Positions 28,823 through 38,101 are shown, numbered from the stretch's first letter. The stretch: DNA of 64,000 nucleotides from an uncultured Gammaproteobacteria bacterium (GCA_902632305.1 CACPCG010000002.1:62001-126000), one strand, 5' to 3'. Made by a program: numbers and translations. The notes: generated by a model not told the origin, from the sequence alone.

Positions 28823-30113
28823 TAATTTAATTATAAACGGATGTCAGAGTTTCGATTTTGATATTAGCATACCTGGAGATAAATCTATAACACATAGAGC
28901 AATAATACTTGCATCTATGTGCAAAAAGTCTATTCAAATTGTTAATCCATTATTATCTGATGATTGTGTAAGGACAATTGAAATCATGCAATCACTTGGT
29001 TCAAGAATTACGGAGGATTCTGGCTGTTTGTCAGTAACAGGTAATGGATATGAAAACTTTACAAAGCCAAAAAAACAGCTCTACGCAGGTAACTCTGGAA
29101 CGTTAATTAGATTGATATCAGGTATACTATCGATGCAGAATTTTGAATCAGAGATAACTGGTGATTCCTCATTAAATGAAAGACCTATGATGAGAATTTG
29201 TGACCCTCTTTATGAACTAGGCTGTAAAATTCAATCGACAGATGGGAAACCACCACTTCATTTCATACCATCAAACCCAAAACCTGAAATTAATTTCATA
29301 AATAAAATTGCAAGTGCACAAGTAAAGTCATGCATGTTGCTTGCATCAATATTTTTGAAAGGAGATTCAAAAATTACCGAAGTGATAAGAACACGTGATC
29401 ACACAGAAAGATTACTAGAGTATCTTGGATATCCTATTTCGATAAATGAGAATGAAATTTTAATTAAAGGTTCTAAGAACTTTGAAGCTAAGGATATATC
29501 TATTCCTGGTGATTTTTCCTCAGCTGCTTTTTTTATAGTAGCGACATTACTAAATAAGGAATCGAAATTAATCTTAAGAGATATCAATGTAAATAAATAC
29601 AGAATAGGATTATTAGATACACTCATTAGTATGGGCGCTAAAATAACATTAGACAATTTGAATGAAAAATGTAATGAAGATGTTGCAGATATAATTGTAT
29701 CTTCAAGTAATTTAAAACCGCTAAATATCTCTGGAGAAGTGGTATCAACTATGATTGATGAATTACCAATCTTATTTATAGCATGTGCAACCTGTGATGG
29801 TGTATCTGAAATAAATGACATCGATGAGTTAGTTCATAAAGAGACAAATAGAATTAAGACAATGGTTAGGGGGCTTAATGAGATAGGGATAAGAACGGAA
29901 TCATCAGATAGTCACATCAAGATATATGGTGGTGAAATATCAGGAGGAATTGTTGATAGTTTTGGAGATCATAGAGTTGCAATGTCGTTTGCGATAGCTG
30001 CATTTATATCAAAAAAACCGATTACAATTCTTAATACTAATAACATTAGAACATCTTTTCCTGATTTTGTTGACAAATTAATAATGATTGGGGCAGAAGT
30101 TTATGAATCATAA
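28815..30113 (+). CDS. aroA: 3-phosphoshikimate 1-carboxyvinyltransferase (EPSP synthase)
   Basis: Condenses PEP with shikimate-3-phosphate. PGDKSITHRAIILAS near residue 20, AGNSGTLIRLISG, the NERPMMR motif and HKETNRI with DHRVAMSFA are all present. 432 residues. The glyphosate-contact loop reads AGNSGT, with glycine at the usual sensitive position. It overlaps cmk by 11 bases. Confidence 0.96.
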   Translation: MPNNLIINGCQSFDFDISIPGDKSITHRAIILASMCKKSIQIVNPLLSDDCVRTIEIMQSLGSRITEDSGCLSVTGNGYENFTKPKKQLYAGNSGTLIRLISGILSMQNFESEITGDSSLNERPMMRICDPLYELGCKIQSTDGKPPLHFIPSNPKPEINFINKIASAQVKSCMLLASIFLKGDSKITEVIRTRDHTERLLEYLGYPISINENEILIKGSKNFEAKDISIPGDFSSAAFFIVATLLNKESKLILRDINVNKYRIGLLDTLISMGAKITLDNLNEKCNEDVADIIVSSSNLKPLNISGEVVSTMIDELPILFIACATCDGVSEINDIDELVHKETNRIKTMVRGLNEIGIRTESSDSHIKIYGGEISGGIVDSFGDHRVAMSFAIAAFISKKPITILNTNNIRTSFPDFVDKLIMIGAEVYES

Positions 30114-30768
30114 TATCCCTGTTATTACAATTGATGGTTTAGCAAGCTCAGGAAAAACATCAATCTCTAAAAAATTATCTACTAAACTTGGATACTATTT
30201 TTTAGATAGCGGAATATTATATAGATCTGCAGCTTTTCTAGCTCTTGAACATAATCTTGAATCTAATCCGATACGATTAATCAAAATATTTAATACTCAG
30301 ATAAATTTAGTGCCCGATAATCAATTGAGATTCAAAATATATTATGAGAACTCAGACATTACCTCCACTCTTTACAAAGAGGAGATAGGCACTTTAGCAT
30401 CTAAAATTTCACAGTTCCAAGAAGTGAGAGAACATCTCATTAGTCTTCAACACTCATGTGTAAAATCTCCCGGTTTAGTTGTAAATGGTCGTGATATGGG
30501 TACAATAGTTTTTCCGAATGCGAAATTGAAATTGTTCATTGTCGCGGACTTAAGTATAAGAGCAAAGAGAAGATTCGAGCAACTTCAAGATACAAATCAC
30601 AAAGCATCATTAAAAGAGATTGAACAGATGCTTGAAAGTAGGGATAAAAGTGATAAACACAGGAAAATATCACCATTGAAAGCAGCAGATGATGCTGTAG
30701 AAATAGATACAAGTAATGTAAATATCGATACAGTCCTTGATAATATTCTTGAATTGTATAATATATGA
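30103..30768 (+). CDS. cmk: Cytidylate kinase
   Basis: Phosphorylates CMP/dCMP. P-loop in IDGLASSGKTSISKKL, LDSGILYRSAAF substrate motif, VNGRDMGTIVFPNAKLK and RDKSDKHRKISPLKAADDA. About 221 residues from the ATG at 30103; a TTG at 30088 is an unlikely alternative. The cmk-rpsA-ihfB order is the classical one. A TATAAT at 30757-30762, in its last codons, may serve rpsA. Confidence 0.95.
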   Translation: MNHNIPVITIDGLASSGKTSISKKLSTKLGYYFLDSGILYRSAAFLALEHNLESNPIRLIKIFNTQINLVPDNQLRFKIYYENSDITSTLYKEEIGTLASKISQFQEVREHLISLQHSCVKSPGLVVNGRDMGTIVFPNAKLKLFIVADLSIRAKRRFEQLQDTNHKASLKEIEQMLESRDKSDKHRKISPLKAADDAVEIDTSNVNIDTVLDNILELYNI

Positions 30769-30799
30769 TAATTCTTGAGTATTTGAGGTATTTTTATTG

Positions 30800-32128
30800 A
30801 TGCAATCTGAATTCGAATTACTATTTAATGATAGTATTAAAGACATTAACATGACGCCGGGCAGTATGGTAAATGCTAAAGTCATAGAAATTAGAGATGA
30901 TTACATAATAATTAATGCCGGACTTAAATCCGAGGGAGTAATTCCTAAAAATCAATTCTTGGACTCTGATGGTCAATTAGAAATTAAAATAGGCGATACA
31001 GTTGAAGTCATTCTTGATGTTGTTGAGGATGGCTATGGAGAGACGATACTATCTAGAGAAAAAGCAAAAAGGACTAAAGTTTGGTCCGAGCTAGAAAAAA
31101 TCCAAACATCACAAGAAATAATCCAAGGAAAAGTTTGCGGCAAAGTAAAAGGTGGTTTTACAGTTGAGTTGATGAATGTAAAGGCATTTCTTCCTGGTTC
31201 TTTGGTAGATATAAGACCGAACAAGGAGGCCGATTATATCGAAGGAAAAGTTTTGGATTTTAAGATAATTAAAATGGATAAACTTAGAAATAATATTGTT
31301 CTCTCACGAAAAGCAGTTCTGCTAGATCAGACTGCGAGCCCAGATGAAGTCGCAGACAAGTATACAGAAGGTAAAGTAGTTTCCGGTTTCATAAAGAACC
31401 TAACAGATTATGGTGCCTTTATCGATTTAGGTGGCATAGATGGTTTATTACATATTACAGATATCTCATGGAAAAGAATTAATCATCCAAGTGAGTTGTT
31501 AAAAATTGGTGATGAGATTGAGGTTAAAGTCTTAAAATACGATTCTGAAAAAAATAGAGTCAGTCTTGGTATGAAACAGCTTCAAGATGATCCTTGGGAT
31601 AAAGTTAAAGACGTACTAGAGTTAAATAATAAGTACAACGGAAATGTCACAAATATAGCTGAATATGGCGTCTTTATTGATTTAGGTGATAATATCGAAG
31701 GACTAATCAGAACATCAGAATTGAATTGGACAAATAAGAATATTAATCCCAATAAAGTCGTTTCGATAGGAGATCAAATCCAAGTTAAAGTAATTGAAAT
31801 TGACGACGAAAAAAGAAGAGTTTCATTGAGTCTAAAACAGTGTCTTGATAATCCATGGAAATTATTTGAAGAAAATAACGCTAAAGGCGATATTCTTAAG
31901 AGCCAAATAAAGTCAATTACTGATTTTGGGATTTTTGTTGGTTTAGATGGTGGAATTGATGGACTAATTCATATTACTGACATATCAAAATCTGAAGACC
32001 AGGAACAGGCTATAAGAAAATATAAGAAAGGTGACGAAGTTGAGTCTATAATTTTGTCTGTTGATTCTGACCGCGAGAGAGTATCACTCGGGATTAAACA
32101 GCTTGAAGATCAGGCGCCTAGTGATTAA
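30800..32128 (+). CDS. rpsA: 30S ribosomal protein S1, five-domain form
   Basis: S1 recruits and unfolds mRNA on the 30S subunit. Five S1/OB repeats can be counted: near 16-80, 98-163, 187-254 (DYGAFIDLGGIDGLLHITDI), 272-340 and 358-428. The ~442-residue protein lacks the sixth repeat of the 557-residue E. coli form. The first two degenerate repeats, which bind the ribosome, are kept. The weak ribosome binding site (GAGG 12 bases upstream) agrees with S1 genes generally. ATG at 30800 chosen over TTG at 30797. Confidence 0.95.
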   Translation: MQSEFELLFNDSIKDINMTPGSMVNAKVIEIRDDYIIINAGLKSEGVIPKNQFLDSDGQLEIKIGDTVEVILDVVEDGYGETILSREKAKRTKVWSELEKIQTSQEIIQGKVCGKVKGGFTVELMNVKAFLPGSLVDIRPNKEADYIEGKVLDFKIIKMDKLRNNIVLSRKAVLLDQTASPDEVADKYTEGKVVSGFIKNLTDYGAFIDLGGIDGLLHITDISWKRINHPSELLKIGDEIEVKVLKYDSEKNRVSLGMKQLQDDPWDKVKDVLELNNKYNGNVTNIAEYGVFIDLGDNIEGLIRTSELNWTNKNINPNKVVSIGDQIQVKVIEIDDEKRRVSLSLKQCLDNPWKLFEENNAKGDILKSQIKSITDFGIFVGLDGGIDGLIHITDISKSEDQEQAIRKYKKGDEVESIILSVDSDRERVSLGIKQLEDQAPSD

Positions 32129-32134
32129 TCCCTT

Positions 32135-32425
32135 ATGATTATCAATAAGTCAGACATCATCTCTAATTTATCAAGCGAACTAAAAGCATACACTTCATCT
32201 GATATAGATTATTCGGTAAAAAAACTATTAACATTTATTTCAAAGTCTCTTTATTCTGGTGAACGCGTTGAAATCAGAGGCTTCGGGACTTTTTCTTTAC
32301 ACCATCATAATTCAAGAACAGCAAGGAATCCAAAAACTGGTGAACTATTGGCACTAGAAAAGCGAGCTAGTGTTCATTTCAAACCAAGTAAAGAGCTAAA
32401 ACAAAGAGTAAACAATAAAATTTGA
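32135..32425 (+). CDS. ihfB: Integration host factor beta subunit
   Basis: HU/IHF family DNA-bending protein. RVEIRGFGTFSLHHHNSRTARNPKTG carries the DNA-intercalating beta arm with the RNPKTG tip, and HFKPSKELKQRV ends the fold. 96 residues. The rpsA-ihfB linkage and the FSLHH stretch favour IHF-beta over HU or IHF-alpha. It starts six bases after rpsA. Confidence 0.93.
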   Translation: MIINKSDIISNLSSELKAYTSSDIDYSVKKLLTFISKSLYSGERVEIRGFGTFSLHHHNSRTARNPKTGELLALEKRASVHFKPSKELKQRVNNKI

Positions 32426-32449
32426 TAAGTATTTTCTTCATTTTATAAT
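32422..32449 (+). promoter_or_regulatory. Candidate promoter for lapAB-pyrF
   Basis: TTGATA (32422-32427) overlaps the ihfB stop codon. A perfect TATAAT (32444-32449) follows after 16 bases. Predicted transcription would start near 32456, giving lapA an 18-base leader. The two hexamers score five and six of six, the best pair I found in the window, though unconfirmed. Confidence 0.45.
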
Positions 32450-32473
32450 ATATATAGAATAATATGTATTTAG

Positions 32474-32767
32474 ATGTTTAGAATAATTATATTTTTATTA
32501 ACGCTCTCACTCATTGCCATATCAATAGTTGTTTCAATGTTGAACTCTCAGAATATTGACTTAAATTTGTATTTTGTTAGTTACACTGCGCCAATCCCAC
32601 TATTTTTATTTGTAAGTTTCCTTATTGGGTCTTTTCTTGCTCTTTTGTTTTTCTTTTCTGCGTATATCAAACATAAACACGAAAATATGAACTTGAGAAG
32701 ATCAATGAAAATTAAAGAGGATGAGATAGATAGTATGAGAAAGAACCCGTTAAGGGATGACCATTAA
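32474..32767 (+). CDS. lapA: LapA family inner-membrane protein (DUF1049)
   Basis: 97 residues with two hydrophobic helices (residues ~2-21 and ~39-61), the NSQNIDLNLYFVSYTAPIPL segment typical of LapA between them, and a basic cytosolic tail (KHKHENMNLRRSMKIK). LapA works with LapB to adjust LpxC turnover and so LPS synthesis. The lapA stop overlaps the lapB ATG, and the rpsA-ihfB-lapA-lapB-pyrF order is standard. Confidence 0.88.
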   Translation: MFRIIIFLLTLSLIAISIVVSMLNSQNIDLNLYFVSYTAPIPLFLFVSFLIGSFLALLFFFSAYIKHKHENMNLRRSMKIKEDEIDSMRKNPLRDDH

Positions 32768-33948
32768 TGTATTATATTTTTGGGATTATAATCCTAGTTG
32801 CTGTCATATCATTATATTATTATTTTAAACCAGAAAAAAAAGTTACCAAAGATGTCTTCAATGCTGAATATTATCGAGGATTAAACTATATTCTAAATAA
32901 TCAGGAAGATCGTGCCTTTAAGATTTTTACTGCACTTATGGATGTTGATAGCTCTACTATAGAAACACATCTTGCATTAGGTGGTTTATACAGAAAAAGA
33001 GGTGAATTTGATAAAGCTATTCTAATACATCAAAACTTATTATCAAGACCTACACTTGAGCAAGAATTAAAAAATCAAGCGTTATACGAATTAGCAAAAG
33101 ATTTTCATTCTGCCGGACTTTATGATAGATCTGAAAAAATATTTAAAAATCTATCTGAGTTTTCTTCGTATAATTTATCTTGCTCAGAGGAATTAATCAA
33201 ATTATATGAGGTAACAAAAGATTGGGATGCTGCAATTGAGATTGTGAATAATTTAAAAGTAGATGAAATTAATAATCACAAAAAAGACTTATTAGTTTCG
33301 CAGTATCTGTGTGAAATATCCTCTGATCATTATGAAAATTCTGAGATTGAACGTGCCGTTGCTGTTTCTAAAAAAGCACAAAAATCTTACCCAGATTGCC
33401 TAAGATCTCTATTACAATTAGCAGAGTATTACTCCAGCCGTGATGTTAAATTATCACTACAATATTATTATAATGCCATAATTATTGATGAGAGTTTTGC
33501 TAAGTATATCCTGAACAAAATAATAGGTTTAAGCAAAAACTCAGAAAATGACTCGTCAGTACTCGACACTGTTAATACTATCTCTGAGATTAAATCATTA
33601 ACCTTTATACCTGATATATTTATATACCTATTTTATCAACTCGACAAAGAGACTGCACTGAGATATTCAGACAAATTTCGTGGAAATGATGAATTTGAAG
33701 AATTCTTAATCAATAGTACAATAGTTATATCAGGTAATGAGGATATTGTTAAAACAAGTATGATAGAAACTATGCTGGATAGCTATAAAAAAATTTTTAG
33801 CAAGGACTTTCTTTTTCTTTGCAAGAGTTGCGGATATAAATCGACAGTTTTAAATTGGTTATGCCCAAGTTGTAACAACTGGTGCACTTCATCTCCAAAG
33901 ACAACATTTGATTTAATTGGGGCAAATGCAAAAAATGTTAGACAGTAA
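32767..33948 (+). CDS. lapB: LapB, LPS assembly TPR protein
   Basis: LapB is a membrane-anchored adaptor that presents LpxC to FtsH in response to LPS level. The N-terminal helix (FGIIILVAVISLYYY), a YYRGLNYILNNQEDRA repeat start, a chain of TPR helices, and a C-terminal rubredoxin-type knuckle (CKSCGYKS then CPSCNNW) match it fully. 393 residues. The last 23 bases overlap pyrF. Confidence 0.93.
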   Translation: MYYIFGIIILVAVISLYYYFKPEKKVTKDVFNAEYYRGLNYILNNQEDRAFKIFTALMDVDSSTIETHLALGGLYRKRGEFDKAILIHQNLLSRPTLEQELKNQALYELAKDFHSAGLYDRSEKIFKNLSEFSSYNLSCSEELIKLYEVTKDWDAAIEIVNNLKVDEINNHKKDLLVSQYLCEISSDHYENSEIERAVAVSKKAQKSYPDCLRSLLQLAEYYSSRDVKLSLQYYYNAIIIDESFAKYILNKIIGLSKNSENDSSVLDTVNTISEIKSLTFIPDIFIYLFYQLDKETALRYSDKFRGNDEFEEFLINSTIVISGNEDIVKTSMIETMLDSYKKIFSKDFLFLCKSCGYKSTVLNWLCPSCNNWCTSSPKTTFDLIGANAKNVRQ

Positions 33949-34615
33949 AATTATTATTGCGCTCGATTACTCTGACAAGTCTCAAGTTAAAGAGCTATGC
34001 GCTAAACTTGATAATAAAAAGTGTAAGCTTAAAATTGGCAAACAAATTTTTACAAAATATGGACCATCAATTATTGAAGAGGTTCAATCATTAGGCTTTG
34101 GTGTATTCTTAGATTTAAAATTTCATGATATCCCAGAAACTGTTTATAAGGCTTGCATAGAAGCATTCAAACTTGGAGTATGGATGCTTAATGTACATGC
34201 ATTAGGGGGAGCAAAAATGATGGAGTCAGCAGTTAAAGCTAGAAACGAGGTTAATGTTGATGCAAAATTAATTGCTGTTACTCTTTTAACAAGTTTAGAC
34301 AGATTGGAAATATCTCAAGATTTTACTGACAATAGAATCAATGTTGTTAAATCTCTCGCAGCACAAGCTTACTCATGTAAGTTAGATGGCATAGTTTGTT
34401 CTCCTGCAGATATACGTAACATCGATAACGATGATACAGATTTCTTGTATGTGACACCCGGAATTAGATTAGAGACAAGTAGCGATGATCACCATGAAGT
34501 CTTTACCCCAAAAACAGCAATTGATTTAGGCTCTAGCTATTTTGTAATTGGCAGGCCCATAACTCAAGCCAAAGATCCAATGGTTGTAATAAATAAGATT
34601 TTATCGAGTATTTGA
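33926..34615 (+). CDS. pyrF: Orotidine-5'-phosphate decarboxylase
   Basis: Makes UMP from OMP. IIIALDYSDKSQ, the KIGKQIFTKYGP lysine, the catalytic tetrad in FLDLKFHDIPETV, NVHALGG and VIGRPITQA are all present. About 229 residues. Two ATGs nine bases apart (33926, 33935) are both plausible; both lie inside lapB. The end overlaps the convergent PfkB kinase gene by 15 bases. Confidence 0.95.
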   Translation: MQKMLDSKIIIALDYSDKSQVKELCAKLDNKKCKLKIGKQIFTKYGPSIIEEVQSLGFGVFLDLKFHDIPETVYKACIEAFKLGVWMLNVHALGGAKMMESAVKARNEVNVDAKLIAVTLLTSLDRLEISQDFTDNRINVVKSLAAQAYSCKLDGIVCSPADIRNIDNDDTDFLYVTPGIRLETSSDDHHEVFTPKTAIDLGSSYFVIGRPITQAKDPMVVINKILSSI

Positions 34616-35599
34616 TTCTGACAGATTAAAATAATCTTGATCATCTTCAAATTTTGCACCATACACTTGAATAATTTCTGAGGCACAAATATTTGCGAAT
34701 TCAAGAGACGTGCTTATATCATCATCTGAGTTAAATTTATGTAAAAAAGCACCAAGAAACATATCTCCCGCCCCTGTAAAATCTCTGGATTTTACAGACC
34801 TTCCATCAATACTGAGACTTATTCTATCATCAACATAAGTTACGCCTTTGCTTCCGAGTGTGATAATTAATCTTTTTGTGAATTTTCGTAAGTATTTTAT
34901 TGCGTCAGATATTTTTTCTTTTTGAGAGAAATTTAGAGCTTCTTGCTCATTACAAAATATAAACTCCACGCCATTTTCAACCAAACCAAGGATATTATCT
35001 CTGAAAAAATTTACAATATTTGGATCAGACAATGTCACGACAATCCCCGTATTGTTATCCTTACATTGTTTTATGGCTTCTAGACACACATCGTATGTAT
35101 TAGTAGCACTAACTAAATAGCCCTCAATTAAGAGAAATTTAGAGTATTTAATAAATTCTTGAGAAATATCTTTTTTGTTTAGCATGCTAGAAGACCCTAG
35201 ATATGTATTCATAGTTCTTTCATTATCTGGTGTAATTAAAACTAGACATTCTCCGCTAATATCCTCTTTTATTTTCTTTAAATAGCAATTGACTCCTGAC
35301 TCAGAGAGGCTACTAGCAAATGTATCACCAGTGACGTCATTGGAGATTTTACCCGTAAAGCAGACATGATCACCGAATTTAGCCATTGCATAAACAGAAT
35401 TTGCTACAGATCCTCCAGGGGATATTTTTTTTACTGAAAGAGTATTTTTTAGTCGTTTATGAATAAGTGTATGTTTTTCAAAATCATTGAGAAGCATGGT
35501 TCCCTTATCCACTTCTAATTTTTCAAGCATTTTCTCATCTACAAGATATTCGTAATCAAGTAGAGCATTACCGATGCCATAAAGCTTATATTTTTTCAT
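34601..35599 (-). CDS. PfkB-family sugar/nucleoside kinase
   Basis: Ribokinase-fold kinase. GIGNALLDYEYLVDE at the start, SPGGSVANSVYAMAKFG substrate motif, and the catalytic signature DFTGAGDMFLGAFLHKF (anion hole GAGD) near residue 280. Overall pattern resembles the adenosine kinase-like branch of proteobacteria, but the substrate cannot be decided from sequence by eye. 332 residues. It is a single leftward gene convergent with pyrF and divergent from the formate dehydrogenase gene. Confidence 0.85.
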   Translation of the reverse strand: MKKYKLYGIGNALLDYEYLVDEKMLEKLEVDKGTMLLNDFEKHTLIHKRLKNTLSVKKISPGGSVANSVYAMAKFGDHVCFTGKISNDVTGDTFASSLSESGVNCYLKKIKEDISGECLVLITPDNERTMNTYLGSSSMLNKKDISQEFIKYSKFLLIEGYLVSATNTYDVCLEAIKQCKDNNTGIVVTLSDPNIVNFFRDNILGLVENGVEFIFCNEQEALNFSQKEKISDAIKYLRKFTKRLIITLGSKGVTYVDDRISLSIDGRSVKSRDFTGAGDMFLGAFLHKFNSDDDISTSLEFANICASEIIQVYGAKFEDDQDYFNLSESNTR

Positions 35600-35678
35600 A
35601 GATTTGAGATTATATCACCTATTAATCACTTGTCCTAAATAAACAGAATGTTAAAATAAAGGTAGCTATTTCAAGATA

Positions 35679-35738
35679 TATAATAAAGATAGCCGCGTGT
35701 ATTTGACTACATGCAAGAATAAATCATAACAAAAGGAG
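35679..35738 (+). promoter_or_regulatory. Candidate -10 and strong RBS for formate dehydrogenase
   Basis: A TATAAT hexamer lies at 35679-35684 and a full AAGGAG ribosome binding site at 35733-35738, five bases before the ATG. This is one of the strongest Shine-Dalgarno sequences in the window. No matching -35 was seen. A weak stem (GCTATTT with AAGATAGC) flanks the -10. Confidence 0.4.
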
Positions 35739-35743
35739 TTGAA

Positions 35744-36943
35744 ATGAAAATCTTATGCGTTTTATACGATGATCCTAAGGGTGGAATGCCAAAAGAATAT
35801 CCACTAAGTGACCTACCAAAAATAGACAAATATCCTGATGGACAAACACTACCCTCAGCAAAAAGTATCGATTTTAATCCAGGAGAATTATTAGGTTGTG
35901 TCTCAGGTGAACTAGGATTGAGAAAATTCTTAGAGAGTGCAGGCCACGAGTTGGTGGTAACAAATAGTAAAGATGGCGAAGGGTGCGAAGCAGATAAACA
36001 CATTGTTGATGCTGATGTTGTAATCTCTCAACCATTCTTTCCATACTACTTAACAAGGGACAAAATAGAGAAAGCTAAGAATTTAAAAATGGCTATCACA
36101 GCTGGAATTGGCTCAGACCATGTAGACTTGCAGGCAGCTATGGATAATAAAATAGATGTTGTGGAAGTTACATACTGCAACTCAAGATCTGTTGCTGAAC
36201 ATATCGTAATGATGATAGTTTCAATGGTAAGAGATTATCATAGTCAATATAAAATTGTTTGCGAAGGCGGCTGGAATATCGCTGATGCTGTGCAGAGAAG
36301 TTACGATGTAGAGGGTATGCACATCGGGACAGTTGCTGCAGGTCGAATTGGACTAGATGCTTTGAGAAAAATGAAGCCATTTGATGTTCATCTTCATTAC
36401 TTTGACAGACACAAATTACCAGACGAAGTGGAAAAAGAACTCAATTTAACTTTTCATGAATCAGTTGAATCTATGGTCAAGGTTTGCGATGTGGTTACAA
36501 TTAATTGTCCATTGCATCCAGAAACAGAAAATCTATTCGATGCAGAGATGATTGGTAAAATGAAGAAAGGTGCGTATATTGTAAACACAGCTAGAGGAAA
36601 AATTTGTAATCGCGAAGCAATCGCTGATGCATTGAAAAGCGGACAACTCTCAGGGTATGCGGGTGATGTCTGGTTTCCACAGCCAGCGCCAAACGATCAT
36701 GTTTGGAGAACAATGCCGCATCATGGCATGACTCCTCATACATCAGGAACATCTCTAACGGCTCAAGCCAGATATGCAGAGGGTGTAAGAGAAATCCTAG
36801 AGTGTTTCTTTGATGGTACTCCTATAAGAGATGAGTATTTAATTGTTAAAGATGGGGACCTTGCTGGTACCGGCGCTCATAGTTATAGTAAAGGAACTGC
36901 TACAGGCGGTTCTGATGAAGCTGCAAAATACAAGAAAGGATAA
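35744..36943 (+). CDS. fdh: NAD-dependent formate dehydrogenase (metal-free type)
   Basis: Oxidises formate to CO2 with NAD+. It belongs to the soluble D-2-hydroxyacid dehydrogenase-fold FDHs and is closely similar throughout to the Pseudomonas sp. 101 enzyme. Catalytic and substrate residues fall at identical numbers: Asn146, Arg284, Gln313, His332 and Ser334. Asp221-Arg222 in HYFDRHKLP favour NAD over NADP. The nucleotide loop is GTVAAGRIG. 399 residues. It is monocistronic, with its own strong RBS, between oppositely oriented genes. It would turn formate from one-carbon metabolism into NADH. Confidence 0.96.
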   Translation: MKILCVLYDDPKGGMPKEYPLSDLPKIDKYPDGQTLPSAKSIDFNPGELLGCVSGELGLRKFLESAGHELVVTNSKDGEGCEADKHIVDADVVISQPFFPYYLTRDKIEKAKNLKMAITAGIGSDHVDLQAAMDNKIDVVEVTYCNSRSVAEHIVMMIVSMVRDYHSQYKIVCEGGWNIADAVQRSYDVEGMHIGTVAAGRIGLDALRKMKPFDVHLHYFDRHKLPDEVEKELNLTFHESVESMVKVCDVVTINCPLHPETENLFDAEMIGKMKKGAYIVNTARGKICNREAIADALKSGQLSGYAGDVWFPQPAPNDHVWRTMPHHGMTPHTSGTSLTAQARYAEGVREILECFFDGTPIRDEYLIVKDGDLAGTGAHSYSKGTATGGSDEAAKYKKG

Positions 36944-36958
36944 TAGGTTAGATGGGAT

Positions 36959-37996
36959 TTAACTCAAATATTCTGAAGTTCTCATTTCAGTGAGACGGCT
37001 AAGACACCTGTCCCAGAGTATTTTAAGTTTCTTACCAGTATAGAGATTTTGATGTGAACAATTATCAAAAAAGAATTTGATTTTTGTTCCATCTCTATAG
37101 CAGATATCAATAAAGGATATGAATCTTCTTATGATATCTGCTGAGTCGTCATCACAACTTTTAAAATCACTCAAAAATATCCATTCTGTATTCTTAGATA
37201 TTTCAATATAATCATCGGTTCCATTTGGCTCAATAAAGAAGTCATAAAATGATAACCATAGAAAATCCTTAGAAAATGCTCTACAACTAAATTCTCTAGA
37301 GTTAATTTGAAACTTATTTTTATTATAATCTTTATTGTAAAAATTCTTTTCGATAATTGATATAATCTCTTCTTCTGTATAAATTTTTTTTAAATTTTTC
37401 TTATCTTCACTAGCAATATTTTTTGCTCTATAGTCAGTTTTACCATTTAATTGATAGACATTAAAAGATTCTATTATGATACTAATACCATCTATAAACT
37501 TTTTTCTTTGTAAACCATTTTCATATAAATCGTTTGGATGAGCATTAGAAGTAATATATAAAACAACATTTAGTTTATCTAAACAGTCTAATAGTTTTCC
37601 AACTATCATCGCATCAGCCACATCTTCAACCTGAAATTCATCAATGAAGATAACTCTATACTTTTTACTCAAAGATTTTGCTATTTTTTCTAGAGGATTA
37701 CTTTTACCTGAGAGAGAGTATAAGTCATTCTGAATAGTTTGCATAAAGTCTATATAGTGAAATATAGCCTTTTTTTCTTCTATTAAATCTAGAAAAGATC
37801 TAGTAATGAGTGTTTTACCCCTGCCTACATCACCCCAAACATAAAAGCTTTTTTTAATAGACTTATTTTTTTTAAATGTCTTAGCCGAAGATTTTCCTAG
37901 CTGGATGGTATTAACCATCTCTCTTAGCAAATCTAATTGAATTAAGTCAATTTCAATTCCTTTTTTTCTTAAACTATTGCAGATACTATCAATCAT
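36959..37996 (-). CDS. zapE: ZapE/AFG1-type AAA+ ATPase
   Basis: Cell-division-associated ATPase. Walker A is WGDVGRGKT near residues 56-64 and Walker B is VIFIDEFQVEDVADAM near 114. ITSNAHPNDLYENGLQRKKF (sensor 1 region) is typical of ZapE. About 345 residues. The ATG at 37996 is preferred because AGGA lies five bases before it; an ATG at 38002 is also in frame. The start is only 8-14 bases downstream of tRNA-Leu on the same strand, so its transcript may be processed from the tRNA precursor. Confidence 0.92.
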   Translation of the reverse strand: MIDSICNSLRKKGIEIDLIQLDLLREMVNTIQLGKSSAKTFKKNKSIKKSFYVWGDVGRGKTLITRSFLDLIEEKKAIFHYIDFMQTIQNDLYSLSGKSNPLEKIAKSLSKKYRVIFIDEFQVEDVADAMIVGKLLDCLDKLNVVLYITSNAHPNDLYENGLQRKKFIDGISIIIESFNVYQLNGKTDYRAKNIASEDKKNLKKIYTEEEIISIIEKNFYNKDYNKNKFQINSREFSCRAFSKDFLWLSFYDFFIEPNGTDDYIEISKNTEWIFLSDFKSCDDDSADIIRRFISFIDICYRDGTKIKFFFDNCSHQNLYTGKKLKILWDRCLSRLTEMRTSEYLS

Positions 37997-38009
37997 TTTC
38001 ATCCTAACA

Positions 38010-38093
38010 TACCACTGATCGGACTCGAACCGATACTCTCTTGCGAGAAAGGGATTTTGAGTCCCTCGTGTCTACCAATTTCACCACAGTGGC
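38010..38093 (-). tRNA. tRNA-Leu (anticodon CAA)
   Basis: Class II tRNA on the minus strand. The acceptor is GCCACTG/CAGTGGT and the D loop carries TTGGTAGAC. The anticodon stem AGGGA/TCCCT has loop CTCAAAA (anticodon CAA, reads UUG). A long variable arm around TCTCGCAAGAGA and a T arm ATCGG-TTCGAGT-CCGAT complete it, with discriminator A as required for leucine. CCA is not encoded. Confidence 0.93.
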
Positions 38094-38101
38094 ATAAAAT
38101 C

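Noticed and set aside
30737-30762. rpsA promoter TTGATA...TATAAT inside cmk
   Set aside because: The spacer is only 14 bases, too short for a good sigma70 promoter; only the -10 is noted.
35703-35730. TTGACT...CATAAC as the formate dehydrogenase promoter
   Set aside because: The start point would fall inside the Shine-Dalgarno sequence, leaving no usable leader; the upstream TATAAT is more sensible.
36168-36380. Antisense frame inside the formate dehydrogenase gene
   Set aside because: Low-complexity translation with no start signal; the plus-strand FDH reading is unambiguous.
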